Positions 59,223 to 64,000 of a stretch of DNA of 64,000 bases are shown here, one piece after another (within the stretch, counting starts at the first letter, position 1; every line of letters begins with the position of its first letter). A program made the position numbers and the translations under genes. The notes under the pieces are model-generated. The model searched no databases. It saw nothing but the letters and a program-made list of their open reading frames with translations, and had not been told where the DNA came from. This DNA is from Paraburkholderia sprentiae WSM5005 (GTDB lineage Bacteria > Pseudomonadota > Gammaproteobacteria > Burkholderiales > Burkholderiaceae): NCBI RefSeq assembly GCF_001865575.2, contig NZ_CP017562.2, forward strand, positions 1,426,001-1,490,000, written 5' to 3'.

Positions 59223-60818
59223 TCACGCCGCTGAGGCTGACGAGGTGTAAGCACCCTGGCGGATCGAAGCATCGCCGCGGTCCCCGTGCACGATGACGCC
59301 GCTGGCGATGCGACTGCGGTAGTCGTTGAACCAAGCAAGCACCGCTTTTTCGATAAATTCGCCGACGTACTGATCGACCGGCTCGATGCCCGCTTGTGCA
59401 AGTTCGTCCTTCGGGCAGGCGCCGATCTTCGCGACCAGCACCGCGTGGCAGTCGTGGAGCGCGCGCACGACCGACGGTAGTTGCTCGTCGTCGCCGTATC
59501 CGCCCCGGCAATACAGGTCCACCCGGCGATGGCCGACGAACAGCGCTTCGGCTGCCGAGACCTCGAAGATCTGAAACTCCGTGACGTGGCCGAAGTGCTC
59601 GTTGACCCGGCCGCCGCCCTTCGTTGCGACCGCGACCAGCACCTTAATGTCGTCGGCGACGTCGATCTCGCGAGAGACAGCCAGCGCTTCTTGCTTCGCG
59701 TCGTGCTGCGCCTGACGCTCGGCTTCGACGCGCTGCTGGTATTCACGGCGGCGGACAAGGTCGTAGACCACTTCCATCTGCTCGATCTTGTCGAGCGTGA
59801 AATCCTCGCTGCGGTCCTCGCCCAGCAGGCCAACCGCATCCGCGCGGCACTGGCGGCAATGACGCATCAGGTTGGCGCCGCCCATGCAGGCGTCCTGCAC
59901 GGCCTTGAGTTCCTGCGCAGTCGGTCCGCGCTGGCCGCTCAGGCCAAAGTGAGTGCCGTGCTCGGGCTCCGAGATCAGCGGCATGATGTTATGCAGGAAC
60001 GCGCCGCGTTTCTTGACGTCGCGATTGACCTCGATCAGGTGCTCCTCGTTGATGCCGGGAATCAGCACCGAGTTGATCTTGGTCAGCACGCCGCGTGCGG
60101 TGAGCATCTCGAGACCCTTCATCTGCCGGTCATGAAGGATGCAGGCTGCTTCGTAACCGGTCACGCGCTTGTGCTTCCAGAAAATCCACGGATAGATTTT
60201 CTCGCCCACCGCCGGGTCGACCATGTTGATGGTAATTGTCACGTGGTCGATGTTGTACTTGCAGATTTCGTCCACGAGGTCGGGCAACGCCAAGCCATTG
60301 GTCGACAGGCACAGCTTGATGTCCGGCGCCTGTTCCTGCAGCATCCGGAACGTCTCAAAGGTCTTCTTCGGGCTCGCCAGCGAATCACCGGGACCGGCGA
60401 TGCCAAGCACCGTCATCTGCGGAATCTCGCTTGCGACCGCCACGACCTTCTTCACTGCCTGTTGCGGCGTTAGCTTCTGAGAGACCACGCCGGGACGCGA
60501 CTCGTTCGCGCAGTCGTATTTGCGGTTGCAGTAGTTGCACTGGACGTTGCAAGCCGGCGCCACCGCCACATGCATGCGCGCATAGTGATGATGGGCTTCT
60601 TCCGAGTAGCATGGGTGATTCTTGACCTTCTCCCAGATGTCCGGCGGCATGTCGTCGAGACTACCCGACGCGCCGCAGCTGGTCCTACCCTCGCCACCGT
60701 GCGTGCCGCAGCCGCCACCCGTGGACGGGTCTTCGATCTTCACGCCGACCGATTTAATCTGCCCGACGCTGATGTAGGCCGCTGCGGGCAAGTCGCTCGC
60801 ATTTGAACTCGCTTGCAT
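59223..60818 (-). CDS. nifB: NifB, FeMo-cofactor precursor synthase
   Basis: I take ATG 60818 ([15 protein letters not shown]) behind GAGGAGATATCC. The 531-residue protein has the radical SAM motif [18 protein letters not shown], an Fe-S/Cys region ([17 protein letters not shown]) and a C-terminal NifX-like cofactor-binding domain ([20 protein letters not shown]). It combines two 4Fe-4S clusters with a SAM-derived carbide into NifB-co. It leads the long minus-strand nif block 2 operon. Confidence 0.98.
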   Translation of the reverse strand: MQASSNASDLPAAAYISVGQIKSVGVKIEDPSTGGGCGTHGGEGRTSCGASGSLDDMPPDIWEKVKNHPCYSEEAHHHYARMHVAVAPACNVQCNYCNRKYDCANESRPGVVSQKLTPQQAVKKVVAVASEIPQMTVLGIAGPGDSLASPKKTFETFRMLQEQAPDIKLCLSTNGLALPDLVDEICKYNIDHVTITINMVDPAVGEKIYPWIFWKHKRVTGYEAACILHDRQMKGLEMLTARGVLTKINSVLIPGINEEHLIEVNRDVKKRGAFLHNIMPLISEPEHGTHFGLSGQRGPTAQELKAVQDACMGGANLMRHCRQCRADAVGLLGEDRSEDFTLDKIEQMEVVYDLVRRREYQQRVEAERQAQHDAKQEALAVSREIDVADDIKVLVAVATKGGGRVNEHFGHVTEFQIFEVSAAEALFVGHRRVDLYCRGGYGDDEQLPSVVRALHDCHAVLVAKIGACPKDELAQAGIEPVDQYVGEFIEKAVLAWFNDYRSRIASGVIVHGDRGDASIRQGAYTSSASAA

Positions 60819-60861
60819 GGATATCTCCTCGCAACCAACGGCGGCCGCGCGCAAGCCATAG

Positions 60862-60878
60862 AGCCAGATCCATGCCAC
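60862..60878 (-). promoter_or_regulatory. Sigma54 promoter of nifB
   Basis: The minus strand reads TGGCATGGATCTGGCT: GG-N10-GC spacing is exact (60876-60875 and 60864-60863) although -12 is TGGC rather than TTGC. It lies 45 bp upstream of nifB. A NifA site is about 100 bp further up. Confidence 0.65.
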
Positions 60879-60972
60879 TCGACAAGAACGCCAGGAATCA
60901 ACGGGTTAGGACATATTTCGCAGTTCTGTTTGATCCCGGCGCGCGACGTATCCCTACAATTTCGTTGCGTCG

Positions 60973-60988
60973 TGTCGGTGTTGCGACA
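60973..60988 (-). promoter_or_regulatory. NifA upstream activator site of nifB
   Basis: TGTCGGTGTTGCGACA fits TGT-N10-ACA exactly, about 97 bp upstream of the nifB -24 box. Confidence 0.8.
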
Positions 60989-61063
60989 AATCTCACACGA
61001 CCCGGACAGCATGTTCCGAACCAGCGAAATGGACCCGCACAAACTGGGCAGGCGAAGCATTAT

Positions 61064-61258
61064 CTATCCTCGCCAGATCCGGCGAACCTCAATAGAGCAT
61101 TTACGCAGCGCATCGCCCATCTGCCGGGGTGTGATTCCCAGCAAGCGCGCCGCCTTCCTGGACCAAGCCGCAGCGTTCCATCGCCTAGTTCAATCGTTCG
61201 CGTTCACCCTCTGGCTTCCCCGGCTTGCGATGTCGCGAACGTGTGGTCGTCCGCCACT
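61064..61258 (-). pseudogene. nifA C-terminal remnant (linker and HTH)
   Basis: On the minus strand, PGKPEGERERLN is followed by TAG, AMERCGLVQE, a frame change, and AARLLGITPRQMGDALRKCS with IEVRRIW. This is the Fis-type helix-turn-helix and preceding linker of NifA (usual text: ..MERCGWVQAKAARLLGLTPRQ..). The GAF and AAA domains are missing. It lies just upstream of nifB, where nifA often sits. An intact nifA must be elsewhere. Confidence 0.8.
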
Positions 61259-61438
61259 AGATCCAGATCAGCGGTAGCCTCAGTGGCCGCGCTGCCAGAT
61301 CAGACAGCCGGTGCCGACGCCTTATCCGGATCATGATGCCCGTATGGCGGCTGCCACGACGGCACTTCAGCGATCGGTATTTCGCCCAGAGGCGCGGGAC
61401 GCCCAGCTGAAAGAGGCCGCTAGAGCCCGAAAATCCAC
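61259..61438. other. Stretch between nifA remnant and the nifS fusion
   Basis: No gene is supported; it probably holds more decayed nifA sequence on the minus strand. Confidence 0.4.
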
Positions 61439-61454
61439 TGGCATGCAAGTTGCC
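61439..61454 (+). promoter_or_regulatory. Sigma54 promoter of the nifS'-'nifU operon
   Basis: TGGCATGCAAGTTGCC has exact GG-N10-GC spacing with TTGC at -12, 37 bp before the start codon. No exact TGT-N10-ACA site was found upstream on this side, but the nifB site at 60973-60988 lies about 450 bp away. Confidence 0.75.
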
Positions 61455-61490
61455 CTGAAGGTCGCATTACCCCGCTTTTAGGAGCCTGCG

Positions 61491-62402
61491 ATGTCGGATT
61501 TCCAACGCGTCAGTACCGGCCTCCATCCGCGCGGCGCCAACCCGGTGCATCTGGATCATGCCGCCACCACGCCGGGCGATCCGCGCGTGATCAGACGCAT
61601 GCTGCCTTACCTGACCGAGATGTACGGCAATCCCGCCAGCCGTTCGCATGCCTATGGCTGGGTCGGCGAAGAAGCGGTGGAACTAGCCCGCGAGCAGGTC
61701 AGCTCGCTCGTCAACGCGGACCCGCACGAGATTGTCTGGACCTCCGGAGCGACGGAATCGAACAACCTCGTGATCAACGGTGCCGCGCACCTTGATCGCG
61801 CCAAAGGCAATCCCCTGGTGACGCTCACGACCGAGCACCAGTCGGTGCTCGGCGCGATGCTCGAACTTGATCGCGATGGCTTCGAGGTCACAGTGTTGCC
61901 GGTGCAAGAAAGCGGTTTCGTGGACCTCGCCGTGTTCGAAGCAGCGCTCCAGCCGGGCGCCGTGCTTGCGTCGGTGATGTTCGTCAACAACGAGACGGGC
62001 GTGATCCAGGACATCGCCGCAATCGGCGCGCTCTGCCGAGCCCAGGGCATCCTGCCGCACGTGGATGCCGCGCAGGCCGCCGGCAAGGTGCCGATCGATC
62101 TCGCCGCTCTGCCGGTCGATCTGATGTCGTTCTCGGCTCACAAGATGGACGGCCCCGCAGGCATTGGCGCGCTGTATGTGGGGCTCCGGCCGCGCATGCG
62201 GATCGCGTGCCAAATGCACGGCGGCGTCCACGAGCGCAGCATGCGCTCGTGGACGTTGTGCACGCATCAGATCGTCGAGGAACTGCCATTGCCGCCGGTC
62301 GAGATCCACTGCTCGATTCTCGCCGAGCACGCGATCAAGGCGGCCGTGTCTGACTTTCGCTCGCGCCAGACGATTCGAGGCGCAGCAGCCGACGACCTGT
62401 AA
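61491..62402 (+). CDS. NifS/IscS-NifU/IscU deletion fusion
   Basis: ATG 61491, behind AGGAGCCTGCG, opens an IscS-type cysteine desulfurase: [76 protein letters not shown] (PLP Lys) and [20 protein letters not shown]. At that point, in frame, it changes to [20 protein letters not shown] and [10 protein letters not shown], the C-terminal 45 residues of an IscU/NifU scaffold. The desulfurase active-site Cys loop and C-terminal domain, and the N-terminal part of the scaffold with its first two ligand cysteines, are deleted. The 303-residue frame is open but neither activity is expected. It was presumably nifS-nifU-iscA before the deletion. Confidence 0.9.
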   Translation: MSDFQRVSTGLHPRGANPVHLDHAATTPGDPRVIRRMLPYLTEMYGNPASRSHAYGWVGEEAVELAREQVSSLVNADPHEIVWTSGATESNNLVINGAAHLDRAKGNPLVTLTTEHQSVLGAMLELDRDGFEVTVLPVQESGFVDLAVFEAALQPGAVLASVMFVNNETGVIQDIAAIGALCRAQGILPHVDAAQAAGKVPIDLAALPVDLMSFSAHKMDGPAGIGALYVGLRPRMRIACQMHGGVHERSMRSWTLCTHQIVEELPLPPVEIHCSILAEHAIKAAVSDFRSRQTIRGAAADDL

Positions 62403-62468
62403 CTCGCCGAGCAACCGACCTGCTCTTCTAGCCCGAAGTGAGTCCATTCAAGCCTGAGAGGAACCTCC

Positions 62469-62843
62469 ATGGAAACGCTCGCCCAACCGGCTTCCGCCAC
62501 ACTCGGCGTCATGCCCGGCCTACTCGAATTCACGCCTCAGGCCGCTGCGAAAGTGGCCTCGCTGATCGAGGAAGAAGGCAATCCCAACCTGAAGCTGCGG
62601 CTGTACGTGTCCGGCGGCGGCTGTTCGGGCTTGCAGTACGGCTTCGCGTTCGACGACCAGGTGGCGGACGACGACATGCAGATCGTGACGGACAGCGTCA
62701 CGCTGCTGGTCGATTCGATGAGCCAGCAATACCTGCCCGGCGCGCGCGTCGACTATGAAGACGGCCTGGAAGGTTCGCGCTTCGTCATTCACAACCCCAA
62801 TGCGCAGAGCACCTGTGGCTGCGGCAGTTCGTTTTCCGTGTGA
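62469..62843 (+). CDS. iscA: IscA/ErpA-type Fe-S carrier
   Basis: ATG 62469 ([20 protein letters not shown]) lies 66 bp after the fusion gene. The 124-residue protein has [40 protein letters not shown] and [14 protein letters not shown], with the three conserved cysteines of A-type carriers. It inserts Fe-S clusters into targets. It is the second A-type carrier gene in this block. Confidence 0.92.
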   Translation: METLAQPASATLGVMPGLLEFTPQAAAKVASLIEEEGNPNLKLRLYVSGGGCSGLQYGFAFDDQVADDDMQIVTDSVTLLVDSMSQQYLPGARVDYEDGLEGSRFVIHNPNAQSTCGCGSSFSV

Positions 62844-62867
62844 GGCAATCATGAAAATCTCACTGAC

Positions 62868-63033
62868 TGGCGCCTCCCGACGAGGAGAACGACCAGTTCG
62901 ACAATGCGTGAGGCCTCGACGTGCAACCGCGTCTCGCGTGCTGCGTGAAGCTGCGCGACGCCGACCTGACGATCGAACAGCCGCCACATACGCGCGAGCT
63001 CGCGCGTGAGCATTGGGGGCATGCGTCCTTAGC
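62868..63033 (+). pseudogene. Isc-type 2Fe-2S ferredoxin, C-terminal remnant
   Basis: PPDEENDQFDNA is followed by TGA and then GLDVQPRLACCVKLRDADLT and IEQPPHTRELAREH, which match the last 40 residues of the isc-operon adrenodoxin-type ferredoxin (usual text: ..EDMLDKAWGLEPESRLSCQA..). TGA stands for the expected Trp. The cluster-binding half is missing. In isc operons fdx follows iscA, as here. Confidence 0.7.
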
Positions 63034-63358
63034 GCTGTGCGGCCTCTTCAAGCGCCATAGCGGTCATCGCCGCGAGCGCATAGCCGCGCTGATAGCCGCC
63101 GCCTGTGTTTATCTTCCCGCATCGCCGTTGCAATGGATAGCCAATCCATACAGCGTTTGCATCGCGCCGACCGCGTCCGCACGTCCTGGCTGACCACGCC
63201 CATCGCATCGCATCGCTTTCTGCAGCGCCGTGTTCATCGCTACACCTGGCTGTTCGAAACACGACATTCGCGACAGGTCTTCGTTGGTACCGCTTCATCA
63301 CAGCGCCAGCGAACACCGGAAAGCCCCGCGGCAAGCGGCTATTCGCACTAACCGTGCA
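63034..63358. other. Decayed stretch before nifV
   Basis: No supported gene. A minus-strand frame ending near 63030 contains GGGYQRGYALAAMTAMALEE, which looks like the end of some enzyme, but I do not recognise it. Confidence 0.35.
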
Positions 63359-63374
63359 TGGCGCAGTACTTGCA
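63359..63374 (+). promoter_or_regulatory. Sigma54 promoter of nifV
   Basis: TGGCGCAGTACTTGCA has exact GG-N10-GC spacing with a consensus TTGCA at -12. A start point about 12 bp downstream (near 63385) fits the GTG start of nifV at 63410. Confidence 0.78.
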
Positions 63375-63409
63375 AACCGTATGATCAAATGCCTAAAGGA
63401 CAACTTCCC

Positions 63410-64000
63410 GTGTCGAATCCGATCATCAACGACACCACACTGCGCGACGGCGAACAGACCGCTGGCGTCGCATTCACGGTTGCCGAAAAATGCGCGATTG
63501 CCGAGGCGCTCTCAAGCGCCGGCGTACCCGAACTGGAGATCGGTATCCCCGCGATGGGTGCCGAGGAAATCGATTGCATCCAGACCATCGTCGCGCTGAA
63601 TCTCGACGCCGATCTGATGGTCTGGGGCCGCCTCACCGACGCGGACTTGGCGTCGGCCTTGTGCTGCAATCCCGACATCATTCACCTGTCGATCCCCGTG
63701 TCCGATATCCACCTTCAACACAAATTGCGCCAGCCGCGCTCGTGGGTGCTCGCGCAGGTGAATCGCGTGGTCAGCGCCGCCGTCAAAAGCGGCCGCAAGG
63801 TTTCGCTGGGCGCGGAGGATGCCTCGCGCGCGGACCCCGCGTTCCTTGCCGACGTGGCGCGGCACGCGCAACGGTGCGGTGCGCAGCGCATCCGCTTTGC
63901 GGACACGCTCGGCGTCCTCGATCCTTTTTCGACCTATGAAGCGATTGCGCGATTGCACGACGCGGTCGATCTGGAAATCGAAATCCACGCGCACAACGAC
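63410..64000 (+). CDS. nifV: NifV, homocitrate synthase, partial
   Basis: The frame is open to the window end. I prefer GTG 63410 ([20 protein letters not shown]), with AAAGGA upstream; an ATG at 63389 in the same frame lies almost on the predicted transcript start. [10 protein letters not shown] is the HMGL-like active-site strand, and [25 protein letters not shown] and IEIHAHND (metal His) follow. NifV condenses acetyl-CoA and 2-oxoglutarate into homocitrate, the organic part of FeMo-co. Only the N-terminal half lies in the window. Confidence 0.95.
   Translation, partial: MSNPIINDTTLRDGEQTAGVAFTVAEKCAIAEALSSAGVPELEIGIPAMGAEEIDCIQTIVALNLDADLMVWGRLTDADLASALCCNPDIIHLSIPVSDIHLQHKLRQPRSWVLAQVNRVVSAAVKSGRKVSLGAEDASRADPAFLADVARHAQRCGAQRIRFADTLGVLDPFSTYEAIARLHDAVDLEIEIHAHND

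Noticed and set aside
60803..61336. 177-residue plus-strand frame opposite the nifB promoter and nifA remnant
   Set aside because: It covers a promoter, a NifA site and the antisense of the NifA HTH; no motif of its own.

Overview
The window looks like part of the symbiotic replicon (plasmid or island) of a nodulating, nitrogen-fixing betaproteobacterium, most likely a Paraburkholderia ('beta-rhizobium'). It is GC-rich, its housekeeping-type genes (porin, DUF2968-type protein, MHS transporter) look like Burkholderiaceae genes, and nod and nif genes lie side by side with many insertion sequences.

Layout. 1-10 kb: a partial FAD amino-acid dehydrogenase; a DUF2968-type gene split by an IS5-family element that itself carries a group II intron; a porin; an AbgB-like M20 amidohydrolase and an MHS-type transporter. 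10.4-15.3 kb: a nest of IS110, ISAs1, IS5, IS3, IS30 and IS630 elements, most of them broken. 15.3-21.5 kb (minus strand): a four-gene run (saccharopine-dehydrogenase-like protein, ATP-grasp ligase, PLP aminotransferase, aldo/keto reductase) lying 75 bp downstream of a nifH'-'nifK chimera that keeps a nifH-type sigma54 promoter. 21.5-23.6 kb: IS and integrase debris. 23.9-28.3 kb: a 49-bp nod box, a frameshifted nodB, then intact nodC, nodI and nodJ. 28.3-43.6 kb: nif block 1, with nifHDK and nifENX-(DUF269)-(CCE_0567)-fdxB-nifQ on the minus strand, and a truncated haemoglobin, an unknown protein and an ankyrin protein divergent from nifH. 44.3-51.7 kb: a cytochrome bo oxidase operon (cyoABCD), hemN and ompW, with FNR/ANR-type boxes; this block splits a nif-associated rhodanese-ankyrin gene. 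51.8-64 kb: nif block 2, with nifB, fdxN, an IscA-like gene, TPR and LRV proteins, two nifZ genes, nifT, DegT, SIR2 and ferredoxin genes on the minus strand, then a nifS'-'nifU fusion, iscA and the start of nifV on the plus strand.

How it works together. NifHDK is the nitrogenase; NifB, E, N, X, Q, V and the ferredoxins serve FeMo-cofactor synthesis and electron supply; the haemoglobin, bo-type oxidase and HemN fit microaerobic respiration in a nodule. GG-N10-GC sigma54 promoters precede nifH, nifE, nifB, the nifS'-'nifU fusion and nifV, and TGT-N10-ACA NifA sites precede nifH and nifB. No complete nifA, nodA, nifU or nifS is present here; only remnants of nifA, nifS and nifU are seen.

The most unusual content is (i) the nifH'-'nifK chimera placing a nif-type promoter ahead of a putative amino-acid/peptide biosynthesis operon, (ii) in-frame or internal deletions in both cysteine desulfurase genes, one fusing nifS to nifU, and (iii) the oxidase block lodged inside a nif accessory gene. 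All assignments come from reading the sequence; no database search was run.
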